From Streptomyces sp. NBC_00670 (GTDB lineage Bacteria > Actinomycetota > Actinomycetes > Streptomycetales > Streptomycetaceae): a DNA stretch of 64,000 nucleotides. Each line of letters begins with the position of its first letter. Position 1 is the first letter of the stretch. Made by a program: the position numbers and the translations under genes. Below the pieces are notes generated by a model, which had not been told where the DNA came from, made no database searches, and saw nothing but the letters and a program-made list of their open reading frames with translations. Shown piece after piece: positions 7,286 to 17,086 of this stretch. The DNA lies in the NCBI RefSeq assembly GCF_036226765.1, contig NZ_CP109017.1, forward strand, positions 1,426,001 to 1,490,000. Reading direction: 5' to 3'.

Positions 7286-8488
7286 ATGACCGCCCGTGCC
7301 GCAGACCGTGCCCGGTACGACCGGGCCACCGCCGCTCTCGACGCCCCCGTCGCGATCGTCGACCTGGCCGCGTTCGACGCCAACGCCGACGACATCCTGC
7401 GCCGCGCGGCGGGCAAACCGGTGCGTGTCGCCAGCAAGTCCGTGCGCTGCCGGGCCCTGCTCGAACGGGTCCTCGCCCGCGAGGGCTTCGCGGGCGTCAT
7501 GTCGTACACGCTCGCCGAGTCCCTGTGGCTCGCGCGCTCCGGCTTCGAGGACGTGCTCCTCGCCTACCCCTCCGCCGACCGCGCCGCCTACGCCGAGCTG
7601 ACGGGCGACCCCAAGCTGGCCGCCGCCGTCACCGTCATGATCGACGATCCCGCCCAGCTCCGGCTGATCGACGACGCCCGCGCCGGCGGCACCGAAGAGG
7701 TGCGCGTCTGTGTGGAGTTGGACACCTCGCTGCGGCTCCTGGGCGGCCGGGTGCGGATCGGCGCCCGCCGTTCCTCCCTGCACTCCCCCGCCCAGCTCGC
7801 CGAGCTGGCCCGCACGGTGACCCGTACGCCCGGCTTCCGGCTGGTCGGGATCATGGCGTACGAGGGGCACATCGCCGGTGTGGGCGACGCGGTGGCCGGG
7901 CAGCCGCTGCGGTCGCGGGCGGTGCGGCTGATGCAGTCGGCGGCCCGCCGTGAGCTGGCCGCACGGCGCGCGGAGGCCGTGCGCGCGGTGCGGGCGGTCG
8001 CGCCGGAACTGGAGTTCGTCAACGGCGGTGGCACGGGCAGCGTGCAGTACACGGCCGCCGAGGACGCGGTCACCGAGATCGCGGCCGGCTCGGGCCTGTA
8101 CGTGCCGCGGTTGTTCGACAACTACACCTCGTTCCGGGGCCGTCCGGCCGCCCTGTTCGCCCTGCCCGTCGTGCGCCGGCCGGGCGTCGGCGTGGTGACG
8201 GTGCTCGGCGGCGGCTACCCGGCGTCGGGCGCGGCCGGCCGGGACCGGCTGCCCGTGCCGTATCTCCCCGAGGGGCTGCGCTACGACCCGCAGGAGGGCC
8301 CCGGCGAGGTGCAGACCCCGCTGCTCGGCTCCCCCGCCGACGATCTCCTGATCGGCGACAAGGTGTGGTTCCGGCACGCCAAGGCGGGCGAGCTGTGCGA
8401 GCGGTTCGACGCGCTGCACCTGGTCGAGGGCGACACCGTCACGGCGACCGTGCCGACGTACCGGGGCGAGGGGCACACCTTCCTCTGA
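7286..8488 (+). CDS. PLP-dependent amino acid aldolase/deaminase, alanine-racemase-fold (D-threonine aldolase-like)
   Basis: The 400-residue protein has an N-terminal alanine-racemase-type barrel. Lys in RVASKSVRCR (about residue 51) is the expected PLP Schiff-base lysine, and GGGTGS (about 250) is the phosphate-binding loop. The C-terminal beta domain (LIGDKVWFRHAKAGE) carries the His expected to bind a metal ion in D-threonine aldolase and D-serine dehydratase relatives. It is probably a cytosolic enzyme acting on a D- or 3-hydroxy amino acid. The exact substrate is uncertain. The ATG at 7286 fits family starts; the long open frame upstream runs through the hairpin array of the divergent gene. 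It is divergent from the proline-rich gene, with a 156-nt gap. Confidence 0.8.
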   Translation: MTARAADRARYDRATAALDAPVAIVDLAAFDANADDILRRAAGKPVRVASKSVRCRALLERVLAREGFAGVMSYTLAESLWLARSGFEDVLLAYPSADRAAYAELTGDPKLAAAVTVMIDDPAQLRLIDDARAGGTEEVRVCVELDTSLRLLGGRVRIGARRSSLHSPAQLAELARTVTRTPGFRLVGIMAYEGHIAGVGDAVAGQPLRSRAVRLMQSAARRELAARRAEAVRAVRAVAPELEFVNGGGTGSVQYTAAEDAVTEIAAGSGLYVPRLFDNYTSFRGRPAALFALPVVRRPGVGVVTVLGGGYPASGAAGRDRLPVPYLPEGLRYDPQEGPGEVQTPLLGSPADDLLIGDKVWFRHAKAGELCERFDALHLVEGDTVTATVPTYRGEGHTFL

Positions 8489-8512
8489 ACCGAGCGGTAC
8501 CCGCGGCCGGTT

Positions 8513-9460
8513 CTACGCGTCCGGGCCGATGCTGCTGCCCACCCCGCCGTCCGCGGCCGCGTCGCCGACCGGGCGGATGCCCTTGGTGATCCGGTCCATG
8601 TCGGCGAGCGGCGGCCCGTCGGCGCCCGCGTCGAACGCGAAGCGGACGAGGACGGGCGCCTGGGAGCCCGTGCTGGAGGGGAAGGCGAGGGACTCGACGT
8701 AGCCGCCGGAGCCCTTCGCCGTGGTGACGCGCCAGCGCACGTAGTACCCGGCCCGCCCGGCCACCGCGATCTGGCCCTGGTCCACGAGGCGGTGGGACGT
8801 GATGCCTCCGTAGGGGCGGTCGCCGGCGCCGTCGCGGTCGTACTCGGCGTCCGCCGCGTCCTGGATGTCGCCCTTGGCGAGCGTCTCGGGGGTCGAGTCG
8901 TCGCCGGCCCGGGCCGTGCGGGACAGCACGCGGCCGTGCCGGCACACCCCGATCGAGTCGCCGGGGCACGGGTAGCTGCCGGGGGTGGTGAGCACGATGT
9001 CGTCCTCGGCGACGTTCTCGGGCCGGGTCCAGCCGTCGAGGACGGGGAAGGTGATGCCGTTGAGGTCGTCCACGACGACCGAGGAGTCGGCGGTGGCGGA
9101 CGGCGAGGGTGCCCCGGCTCCGGTGGACTTCCCCGACGCGGCGGCCGGGGATCCGGGGTCCGACGCCGTGGCACCGGCCCGCCCGCCTCCGTCATCGCCG
9201 CCGTCGCCGCCGTCCCGGCCGAGGACGAACACCCCGGTCACCAGGCACACCACCAGTACGACCCCGGCCGCGACGAGGGCGACGACCCTGCCGCGGCGGG
9301 AACCGGAGGCTGGGGCGAAGTCGCCGGTGGGCACCACCGGCGGCTGCGGCCGTCCCTCCGGTGTGCGCCGGTGGTCGGTCCACGCGGTCCCGTCCCACCA
9401 GCGCTCGACCAGCGGGTACGACGGGTCCCGGTACCAGCCGGGCGGCGGCGCACTGCTCAT
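8513..9460 (-). CDS. DUF2510 membrane protein
   Basis: The 315-residue protein begins with a DUF2510 motif (PPGWYRDPSYPLVERWWDG then TAWTDH, residues 6-30), a short Trp-rich module common in actinobacterial membrane proteins. A linker, a transmembrane helix (about 58-80, VVALVAAGVVLVVCLVTGVF) and a Gly/Asp-rich spacer follow. The extracytoplasmic domain of about 190 residues contains two cysteines (SYPCPGDSIGVCRHG) that may form a disulphide. No catalytic motif is recognised. It lies 43 nt downstream of the secreted phosphatase gene without an evident terminator and could be its last co-transcribed gene. Confidence 0.75.
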   Translation of the reverse strand: MSSAPPPGWYRDPSYPLVERWWDGTAWTDHRRTPEGRPQPPVVPTGDFAPASGSRRGRVVALVAAGVVLVVCLVTGVFVLGRDGGDGGDDGGGRAGATASDPGSPAAASGKSTGAGAPSPSATADSSVVVDDLNGITFPVLDGWTRPENVAEDDIVLTTPGSYPCPGDSIGVCRHGRVLSRTARAGDDSTPETLAKGDIQDAADAEYDRDGAGDRPYGGITSHRLVDQGQIAVAGRAGYYVRWRVTTAKGSGGYVESLAFPSSTGSQAPVLVRFAFDAGADGPPLADMDRITKGIRPVGDAAADGGVGSSIGPDA

Positions 9461-9503
9461 CCCGGCACTGTAGAGCCTGCCCGGCCGGTCACCGGAGCGG
9501 TCC

Positions 9504-10847
<1,344 letters not shown>

Positions 10848-10881
10848 GGGACCGGGACGCTACACCCGCGGACCGCCGTGA

Positions 10882-11682
10882 CTACAGAGGCGTGACGTAG
10901 GCCCCCGAGATTCCGCCGTCCACCAGGAAGTCGGTGGCGTTGACGAAGGAGGAGTCGTCGCTGGCGAGGAAGGCGACGGCGGCTGCGATCTCCTCGGCCT
11001 CCGCGAACCGGCCGAGCGGGATGTGCACCAGGCGGCGGGCGGCGCGCTCGGGGTCCTTGGCGAACAGCTCCCGCAGCAGCGGGGTGTTGACGGGTCCCGG
11101 GCACAGCGCGTTGACGCGGATGCCCTCGCGGGCGAACTGCACGCCCAGTTCGCGGGACATGGCGAGGACGCCGCCCTTGGATGCGGTGTACGAGATCTGG
11201 CTGGTGGCGGCGCCCATCCGGGCCACGAACGACGCCGTGTTGATGATGGAGCCCCGGCCCTGGCGCCGCATGTGGGGCAGGGCGGCCTTGCAGCACAGAT
11301 AGACGGAGGTGAGGTTGACCTCCTGGACCCGCTTCCAGGCCTCCAGGCCGGTCTCCAGGATGGAGTCGTCGTCGGGCGGGGAGATGCCCGCGTTGTTGAA
11401 GGCGACGTCGACCGAGCCGTAGGTGTCGTGGGCGGCCCGGAACAGCGCCTCGACCTGGTCGGGGTCGGTGACGTCGACGGGGACGAAGAGGCCGCCGGTC
11501 TCCTCGGCGGCGGCCCGGCCGCGGGTCTCGTCCACGTCGCCGCAGACGACGTGGGCGCCCTCCGAGGCGAGCCGGCGGGCGGCGGCGAGGCCGATGCCGC
11601 TGCCGGCTCCGGTGACGACGGCGGTACGGCCGACGAGTCGGCGGCAGATGACGTCCTGGGACGTGTCGGTCGTGTCGCTCAC
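10882..11682 (-). CDS. SDR-family NAD(P)-dependent oxidoreductase of the glnA4 cluster
   Basis: This classical short-chain dehydrogenase has 266 residues. The cofactor motif TGAGSGIG (about 22-29), NNAG (FNNAGIS), the catalytic Ser/Tyr/Lys (SYTASKGG, YxxxK) and the C-terminal DGG are all present. It is annotated elsewhere as a 3-oxoacyl-ACP reductase, but it ends an operon with a GlnA4-type ligase and an aldehyde dehydrogenase. The likelier role is oxidising the alcohol of gamma-glutamylethanolamine to the aldehyde. Its GTG start overlaps the stop of the aldehyde dehydrogenase (GTGA), implying translational coupling. The pathway role follows published work on S. coelicolor ethanolamine use as I recall it; the substrate is inferred. 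Confidence 0.85.
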   Translation of the reverse strand: MSDTTDTSQDVICRRLVGRTAVVTGAGSGIGLAAARRLASEGAHVVCGDVDETRGRAAAEETGGLFVPVDVTDPDQVEALFRAAHDTYGSVDVAFNNAGISPPDDDSILETGLEAWKRVQEVNLTSVYLCCKAALPHMRRQGRGSIINTASFVARMGAATSQISYTASKGGVLAMSRELGVQFAREGIRVNALCPGPVNTPLLRELFAKDPERAARRLVHIPLGRFAEAEEIAAAVAFLASDDSSFVNATDFLVDGGISGAYVTPL

Positions 11683-13073
11683 TGTGCGGGGCCCTCCGTG
11701 GAGATGAAGACGTTCTTGGTCTCGGTGAACGCGGTCAGGGCGTCCGGGCCCAGCTCACGGCCGATACCGGACTGCTTGTAGCCGCCGAACGGGGTCCAGT
11801 AGCGGACGCTGGAGTGGGAGTTGACGGACAGGTTCCCGGCCCGGACCGCGCCCGAGACGCGCAGCGCACGCCCGACGTCACGGGTCCAGATCGAGCCCGA
11901 CAGGCCGTAGGGCGTGGCGTTGGCGAGACGGATCGCGTCGGCCTCGTCGTCGAAGGGGAGGACGACGGCGACGGGGCCGAAGACTTCCTCGACGGCGACG
12001 CGCGCCCCGGCGTCGACACCGGTGAGGACGGTGGGCGGGAACCAGAAGCCGGGGCCCTCGGGTGCCGTGCCGCGCAGGCCGGGGGCGCCGGGGTCGACGT
12101 AGGACCGGACGCGGGCGAGCTGGGCGGCGGAGATCAGCGGGCCCATGTCGGTGGCCGCGTCGGCGGGGTCGCCGACGCGGACGGCCTCGATCGCGGGGGC
12201 GAGCAGGTCCAGGAAGCGGTCGTGGACGGAGCGCTGGACGAGGATGCGGGTGCGGGCGCAGCAGTCCTGGCCGCAGTTGTCGAGGAAGGACATCGGCGCG
12301 GCGGCCGCGGCCGCTTCGAGGTCGGCGTCGGCGAAGACGAGGTTGGGGCTCTTGCCGCCGAGTTCGAGGGTGATCCGCTTGAGGTGCGCCGCGCCCTTCG
12401 TCCACACCTGTCTGCCGACGGCCGTCGAGCCGGTGAAGACGATCTTCGCCACGTCGGGGTGGTCGACGAGGGCGGCGCCCGCGACCGGTCCGTGGCCGGG
12501 CAGCACCTGGAACAGGTGTTCCGGCAGCCCGGCCTCCAGGGCGAGTTCGGCGAGGCGGAGCGCGGTGAGCGGGGTGGTCTCGGCGGGTTTGAGGAGGACG
12601 GCGTTGCCGGCCGCGAGGGCGGGGGCGGTGCCCCAGGCGGCGATGGGCAGGGGGAAGTTCCAGGGCGCGATGACGCCGACGACGCCGAGCGGTTCGAGGA
12701 TCGTGACGTCCAGGCCGCCGGGGACGGGGATCTGGCGGCCGGTGAGCCGTTCCACTCCCCCGGCCGCGTAGTCGAGCAGATCGCGGACGTTGCCGGCCTC
12801 CCAGCGGGCGTTGCCGACGGTGTGTCCGGCCTCGCGCACCTCCAGGGCGGCCAGTTCGTCGACATGCGCGTCGACGGTGGCGGCGAAGCGGCGCAGCAGC
12901 CGGGCGCGGTCGCCGGGGGCGAGGGCCGCCCAGCGTTCCTGCGCCCGCCCGGCCCGTACGACCGCCGCGTCCACGTCGGCGGGGCTCGCGGCCGGGACGG
13001 TGGCGAGGAGTTCCCCGGTGGCGGGGTTGAGCACCCGGAGCGCGCCCCGCGGTTGTTCGTTCAGCGTGTCCAC
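11679..13073 (-). CDS. aldehyde dehydrogenase of the glnA4 cluster
   Basis: The 464-residue NAD(P)+-dependent aldehyde dehydrogenase carries the cofactor segment PWNFPLPIAAWGTAPALAAG, the FTGSTAVGR Rossmann motif, the catalytic base Glu in ITLELGGKSPNLVF and the catalytic Cys in DNCGQDCCARTR. It would oxidise gamma-glutamyl-aminoacetaldehyde (from ethanolamine) or a gamma-glutamyl-aminoaldehyde (from a polyamine) to the acid. The GTG at 13073 lies 10 nt after the glutamine-synthetase-like gene, behind GAGAGG. It is the middle gene of the operon glnA4-ALDH-SDR. Confidence 0.9.
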   Translation of the reverse strand: MDTLNEQPRGALRVLNPATGELLATVPAASPADVDAAVVRAGRAQERWAALAPGDRARLLRRFAATVDAHVDELAALEVREAGHTVGNARWEAGNVRDLLDYAAGGVERLTGRQIPVPGGLDVTILEPLGVVGVIAPWNFPLPIAAWGTAPALAAGNAVLLKPAETTPLTALRLAELALEAGLPEHLFQVLPGHGPVAGAALVDHPDVAKIVFTGSTAVGRQVWTKGAAHLKRITLELGGKSPNLVFADADLEAAAAAAPMSFLDNCGQDCCARTRILVQRSVHDRFLDLLAPAIEAVRVGDPADAATDMGPLISAAQLARVRSYVDPGAPGLRGTAPEGPGFWFPPTVLTGVDAGARVAVEEVFGPVAVVLPFDDEADAIRLANATPYGLSGSIWTRDVGRALRVSGAVRAGNLSVNSHSSVRYWTPFGGYKQSGIGRELGPDALTAFTETKNVFISTEGPAQ

Positions 13074-13083
13074 GGCGGGCCTC

Positions 13084-14448
13084 TCACATGCGTTCGAAGG
13101 AGCGGCGCAGCTCCCAGTCGGTCACCGCGGCGTCGAACGCGGCGAGTTCGACGCGCGCCATGTTGCGGTAGTGGTCGACGACCTCGTCGCCGAAGGCGGC
13201 GCGGGCGATCGGGCTGTGCTCCCACAGCTCGGCCGCCTCGCGCAGGGTGGTGGGCACGTGCGCGTAGTCGGCGGCGTAGGCGTTGCCCGTGCAGGGCTCG
13301 GGGAGGTCGAGGCGGTGCTCGATGCCGTACAGCCCGGCGGCGACCATTCCGGCGACGGCGAGGTAGGGGTTGACGTCGCCGCCCGGCACCCGGTTCTCGA
13401 ACCGCCGGGAGTGGCCGTGGCCGACGACCCGCAGCGCACAGGTGCGGTTGTCGTGGCCCCAGGCGACGGCGGTGGGGGCGAAGGAGCCGGGCTGGAACCG
13501 TTTGTAGCTGTTGATGTGGGGTGCGTAGAGGAGGGTGAAGTCGCGGAGCGCGGCGAGCTGTCCGGCCAGGAAGTGCCGCATGGTCTGCGACATGCCCTCG
13601 GGTCCGTCGCCGTCCATCACGTTGGCGCCGTCGGCGTCGGTGAGGGAGAGGTGGATGTGGCAGGAGTTGCCCTCGCGCTCGTTGTACTTGGCCATGAAGG
13701 TGAGCGAGACGCCCTCCTGGGCGGCGATCTCCTTGGCACCGGTCTTGTAGAGGGCGTGCTGGTCGCAGGTGACCAGGGCCTCGTCGTAGCGGAAGGCGAT
13801 CTCGTGCTGGCCGGGGTTGCACTCACCCTTGGCGGACTCGACGGTGAGCCCGGCGCCCGCCATCTCGTTGCGGATGCGGCGCAGCAGGGGTTCGACGCGG
13901 CCGGTGCCGAGGATCGAGTAGTCGACGTTGTACTGGTTGGCCGGGGTGAGGCCGCGGTAGCCGGCGTCCCAGGCCTGTTCGTAGGTGTCCTTGAAGACGA
14001 TGAACTCCAGCTCGGTGCCGATCTGCGCGCGCCAGCCGTGTGCGGCGAGACGTTCGAGTCCGTGGCGCAGGATCTGGCGGGGCGCGGGGACGACCGGTGA
14101 GCCGTCGTGCCAGGTGAGGTCGGCGAGGGCGAGCGCGGTGCCCTCGTGCCAGGGGACACGGCGCAGGGTGGCGAGGTCGGGGCGCAGCACGAAGTCGCCG
14201 TAGCCCCGCTCCCAGGACGACATCGCGTAGCCGTCGACGGTGTTCATGTCGGCGTCGACGGCGAGGAGGTAGTTGCAGCCCTCGGTGCCGTGCTCCAGGA
14301 CCTCGTCGCAGAAGAAGCGCGCGGCGAACCGCTTGCCCTGGAGCCGCCCCTGCATGTCGGGGAAGGCCAGGACGACGGTGTCGATCTCGCCGCCCGCGAC
14401 GAGGGCGTGCAGCTCCTCGGCGGCGAGCGGGGGTGTGCGGTCTGCCAC
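13084..14448 (-). CDS. glnA4: glutamine synthetase-like gamma-glutamyl-amine ligase (GlnA4 type)
   Basis: The 454-residue protein has the two-domain GS fold: beta-grasp (LAFPDMQGRLQGKRFAARFF) and a catalytic domain with AKGECNPGQHEIAFRYDEA metal ligands, NEREGNSCHIHLSL and PGSFAPTAVAWGHDNRTCAL substrate/ATP segments, and VPGGDVNPYLAVAG. It joins glutamate to an amine using ATP. The S. coelicolor homologue in this gene order (SCO1613, GlnA4) is reported to make gamma-glutamylethanolamine, while GlnA3 acts on polyamines. The neighbours (aldehyde dehydrogenase, SDR, class I amidotransferase) fit that pathway rather than nitrogen assimilation. The GTG at 14448 is preceded by GGAGGAC at seven nt. 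It is first gene of its operon and divergent from the GntR regulator. Confidence 0.85.
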   Translation of the reverse strand: MADRTPPLAAEELHALVAGGEIDTVVLAFPDMQGRLQGKRFAARFFCDEVLEHGTEGCNYLLAVDADMNTVDGYAMSSWERGYGDFVLRPDLATLRRVPWHEGTALALADLTWHDGSPVVPAPRQILRHGLERLAAHGWRAQIGTELEFIVFKDTYEQAWDAGYRGLTPANQYNVDYSILGTGRVEPLLRRIRNEMAGAGLTVESAKGECNPGQHEIAFRYDEALVTCDQHALYKTGAKEIAAQEGVSLTFMAKYNEREGNSCHIHLSLTDADGANVMDGDGPEGMSQTMRHFLAGQLAALRDFTLLYAPHINSYKRFQPGSFAPTAVAWGHDNRTCALRVVGHGHSRRFENRVPGGDVNPYLAVAGMVAAGLYGIEHRLDLPEPCTGNAYAADYAHVPTTLREAAELWEHSPIARAAFGDEVVDHYRNMARVELAAFDAAVTDWELRRSFERM

Positions 14449-14484
14449 GGGAAGTCCTCCTAGGTCAGCCGGGAGCCCTAAGGT

Positions 14485-14499
14485 ATGGCTTGAGACCAT
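14485..14499. promoter_or_regulatory. imperfect palindrome between glnA4 and the GntR gene, candidate operator
   Basis: ATGGCTTGAGACCAT has ATGG/CCAT arms around a TGA centre, 10 of 14 positions symmetric. It lies in the 74-nt divergent gap, 24 nt before the GntR start and 37 nt before glnA4. A FadR-type regulator commonly binds such short palindromes at its own divergent promoter. Confidence 0.35.
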
Positions 14500-14522
14500 T
14501 GCCTGGGAAGGGGGTGCCGCGC

Positions 14523-15287
14523 ATGTCGCAGGACGGGGCGGGCGAGCCGTGGGGCGGTCCGGCTCCTGGGCGGGACCGGCTGGCGGCGGTGCTGCGGCCG
14601 GTGCGGGCGGGCAACGGCTTCGAGGAGGCCCTGGAGCAGGTGCTGCAGGTGCTGCGGCTCGGGCTGGTGCCCGCCGGGGAGCGGCTGCCCGCCGAACGGG
14701 AGCTGGCCGAGCGGCTCGGCGTCAGCCGGGTGACGCTGCGCGAGGTGCTGCGGGTGCTGCACGAGGAGGGCCTGGTCGAGTCGCGGCGCGGGCGGTACGG
14801 CGGCACGTTCGTGCTGCCGCGCGCGGAGGGCGGGGGCGGTTCCGGCGCGGCCGAGCTGCGGCGCCGGATCGCCGCGGTCGACCTCGAGGACGTGCTGCGC
14901 TTCCGCGAGGTGCTGGAGGTCGGCGCGGCGGGGCTGTGCGCGGCGCACGGGCTGGACGACGCGGGGGCGGGGCGGCTGCGGGCGGCGCTGGCCGGCACCC
15001 GGGACACGCCGCCGGGCGGCTATCGGCGCCGGGACACCCTGCTGCACCTCACGCTCGCCGAGCTGTCCGGCTCGCCGACGCTGGCCGCGCGGTACGCGGC
15101 GGTGCGGGCCACGCTCAACGACCTGCTGGACTGCATCCCGCTGCTGGTGCGCAATCTCGAGCACTCCCAGCGGCAGCACACCGCGCTGGTCGAGGCGGTG
15201 CTCGACCGGGACGCGGGCGCGGCGCGGGAGGGGATGCGGGAGCACTGTGCGGGGACGGCGGCGCTGCTGCGGGGGTTCTTGAGCTGA
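14523..15287 (+). CDS. FadR-type (FCD domain) GntR transcriptional regulator of the glnA4 cluster
   Basis: The 254-residue protein has an N-terminal winged helix-turn-helix (about 30-100; AGERLPAERELAERLGVSRV followed by TLREVLRVLHEEGLVE, with a wing SRRGRYGGTFV). A C-terminal all-helical FCD ligand domain follows (DVLRFREVLEVGAAGLCAAH, DTLLHLTLAELSGS, HTALVEAVLDRD), including the His/Asp positions that bind metal in this class. The ATG lies behind GGAAGGGGG. It is divergent from the glnA4 operon and 61 nt upstream of the amidotransferase gene, so it probably senses an amine-pathway metabolite and controls both. The ligand is unknown. Confidence 0.9.
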   Translation: MSQDGAGEPWGGPAPGRDRLAAVLRPVRAGNGFEEALEQVLQVLRLGLVPAGERLPAERELAERLGVSRVTLREVLRVLHEEGLVESRRGRYGGTFVLPRAEGGGGSGAAELRRRIAAVDLEDVLRFREVLEVGAAGLCAAHGLDDAGAGRLRAALAGTRDTPPGGYRRRDTLLHLTLAELSGSPTLAARYAAVRATLNDLLDCIPLLVRNLEHSQRQHTALVEAVLDRDAGAAREGMREHCAGTAALLRGFLS

Positions 15288-15348
15288 GGTTCGGCGAGGT
15301 GTGCGGTAAAGGTACGGTGGCGGGCCATTGCGGAGTGGGAGTGCGTGG

Positions 15349-16062
15349 GTGAGTGGTGTGGGCGGTGCGGGCGGGCGGCCGTTGATCGGGGTCAGTACGT
15401 ATCTGGAGTCGGGGGCGCGCTGGGGTGTCTGGGAGCTGGAGGCGGTGCTGCTGCCTGCCGGGTATCCGCGGCTGGTGCAGCGGGCCGGCGGGCTCGCGGT
15501 GCTGCTGCCGCCGGACGAGCCCGGCCGGGCGGAGGAGGCCGTCGCGCGGCTCGACGGCCTGGTGATCGCGGGCGGTCCCGACGTCGACCCCGCCCGCTAC
15601 GGCGCGGAGCGGTCGCCGCGGACGGGGCCGGCTGCGCCGGAGCGGGACGCGTGGGAGCTGGCGCTCATCCGGGCGGCGCTGGCGGCGGGCACGCCGCTGC
15701 TCGGCATCTGCCGGGGAATGCAGCTGCTCAACGTGGCCTTGGGCGGCACGTTGGTGCAGCACATGGACGGGCATGCCGAACGGGTGGGGGTCTTCGGGAC
15801 GCATCCCGTGGAGCCGATGCCGGGGAGTCTGTACGCGGGGATCGTGCCGGAGGTGTGCGAGGTGCCGGCGTATCACCATCAGGCGGTGGAGCGGGTGGGT
15901 GACGGGTTGGTGGTGTCGGCGTACGCGGCGGACGGTGTGGTGGAGGCGGTCGAGTCGCCCCGGAGGGCGGACGGGGGGTGGGTGCTGGGGGTGCAGTGGC
16001 ATCCGGAGATGGGGGGCGATGTGCGGGTGATGCGGGCGCTGGTGGAGGCGGCGGCGTCCTGA
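15349..16062 (+). CDS. gamma-glutamyl-gamma-aminobutyrate hydrolase family (peptidase C26, PuuD-like)
   Basis: The 237-residue class I glutamine amidotransferase-fold protein shows PLIGVSTYLE at the start, DGLVIAGGPDVDPARYG, the nucleophile elbow GICRGMQLLN (catalytic Cys), HHQAV, and VQWHPEM with the His/Glu of the triad. PuuD-type enzymes release glutamate from gamma-glutamylated products, here expected to yield glycine or another amino acid at the end of the GlnA4 pathway. The GTG at 15349 follows a weak GGAGTGGGAG ribosome binding site; a TTG seven codons upstream is the alternative. It follows the GntR gene on the same strand and may be co-transcribed. Confidence 0.85.
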   Translation: MSGVGGAGGRPLIGVSTYLESGARWGVWELEAVLLPAGYPRLVQRAGGLAVLLPPDEPGRAEEAVARLDGLVIAGGPDVDPARYGAERSPRTGPAAPERDAWELALIRAALAAGTPLLGICRGMQLLNVALGGTLVQHMDGHAERVGVFGTHPVEPMPGSLYAGIVPEVCEVPAYHHQAVERVGDGLVVSAYAADGVVEAVESPRRADGGWVLGVQWHPEMGGDVRVMRALVEAAAS

Positions 16063-16066
16063 CGGT

Positions 16067-16350
16067 CTTTTCTCGCCCCCGCCGCCCCTACCCTTCCCGT
16101 CCCTTCAAGGGGCTCCGCCCCTTGGACCCCGGGGAGCTCGGGTGGGTGGGGTTGAGTGGGGAGTGCGGGTGGGTGGGGGCTTGTCGCGCCCCCCGCGGCG
16201 GAGCCGCGCAAAGGACACAGCCCCGCGCCCCTTCAGGGCGCGGCTGCTCGCGCCTCCGCGGCGGAGCCGCGCAAAGGACACAGCCCCGCGCCCCTAAAAG
16301 CAGGCGGCGCCCCCTGTTTTTAAGGGGCGCGGGGAACTGCGCGACAAGCC
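16067..16350. repeat. modular intergenic hairpin repeat, copy C
   Basis: The convergent gap between the amidotransferase and the XRE-cupin gene is filled by repeat modules and holds no gene. In order: a C-rich tract 16067-16106 (complement of the G-rich module in copy A), the hairpin AAGGGGCTCCGCCCCTT about 16108-16124, two CGCGGCGGAGCCGCGCAAAG-type units (about 16194-16230 and 16259-16295), and GGGGCGCGGGGAACTGCGCG about 16324-16343. The last unit is inverted against its neighbour, making a long palindrome at 16284-16334 that could end transcription from both sides. Confidence 0.75.
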
Positions 16351-16393
16351 ACGACGTGGCCGCAGCCGCTCACGTACGCGAACCCCCGAGCTG

Positions 16394-16945
16394 TCAGGCC
16401 CCGGGGTCGAGGTGGTCGCCCACGGCGACGACCACGACCCTGGTTTCGGGCACCGTCGCCCTCCACCGGTGCCGTATCCCACCGGTGAGGTACAGCGTGT
16501 CGCCGCGGCCCAGGCGCTGGGCGCGGCCCTCCGCCTCGACCTCGATCCCGCCCTCCACCACGTACATCAGCTCGTCGTTGCGGTGCTGGAACTCGCGCCC
16601 CGCGTCATGGTCACCGATGAACTCCATCGCGTGCAGCTGATGGTGCCCCCGCACCAGTGACCGTACGCGCGCCGGCACCGGCCCCTCGTCGTCGGCGCGG
16701 ACCACGTCCACGCCCCCCGCCGGGTCCGCCGCGGCCAGCAGCGTCGCCGCCGTCGTGCCGAGCGCGTCGGCGACCTTCTCCAGGGAGCGCCGGCTCGGCC
16801 GGGCCCTCTCGTTCTCGACCTGGCTGAGGAACGGCACGGACAGCCCGCTGCGCTCGGCCACGACGGCGAGCGTGAGTTCCAGGGCCCGGCGCCGCCGCCG
16901 GACGGCCGCGCCCACCCGCAGGGGCTGTTCCTTGTGGTCGCCCAT
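16394..16945 (-). CDS. XRE-family regulator with C-terminal cupin domain (PuuR-like)
   Basis: The 183-residue protein has an N-terminal HTH_3 domain (about 10-65; RVGAAVRRRRRALELTLAVV, AERSGLSVPFLSQVENERAR, PSRRSLEKVADALG) and a C-terminal cupin_2 barrel (about 105-178; RNDELMYVVEGGIEVEAEGR, RGDTLYLTGGIRHRWRA). This is the architecture of PuuR, the repressor of the E. coli gamma-glutamyl-putrescine pathway. That is notable because a gamma-glutamylation cluster lies next door, although many unrelated regulators share the fold. The ATG follows GGAGG at an acceptable distance. Confidence 0.85.
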   Translation of the reverse strand: MGDHKEQPLRVGAAVRRRRRALELTLAVVAERSGLSVPFLSQVENERARPSRRSLEKVADALGTTAATLLAAADPAGGVDVVRADDEGPVPARVRSLVRGHHQLHAMEFIGDHDAGREFQHRNDELMYVVEGGIEVEAEGRAQRLGRGDTLYLTGGIRHRWRATVPETRVVVVAVGDHLDPGA

Positions 16946-17086
16946 CTCCCCGGCCTCCTCCCTCGCTCATCGTCGCCGTGCCAACACGGACGCGTACGTA
17001 CTCCACGGTTGTCTGCACCCTACGCACGTTCGGCAAACCGTTTCATGCGGCCTTCACAACGCCGTGACCGCGGGGAAGCACGAGGC

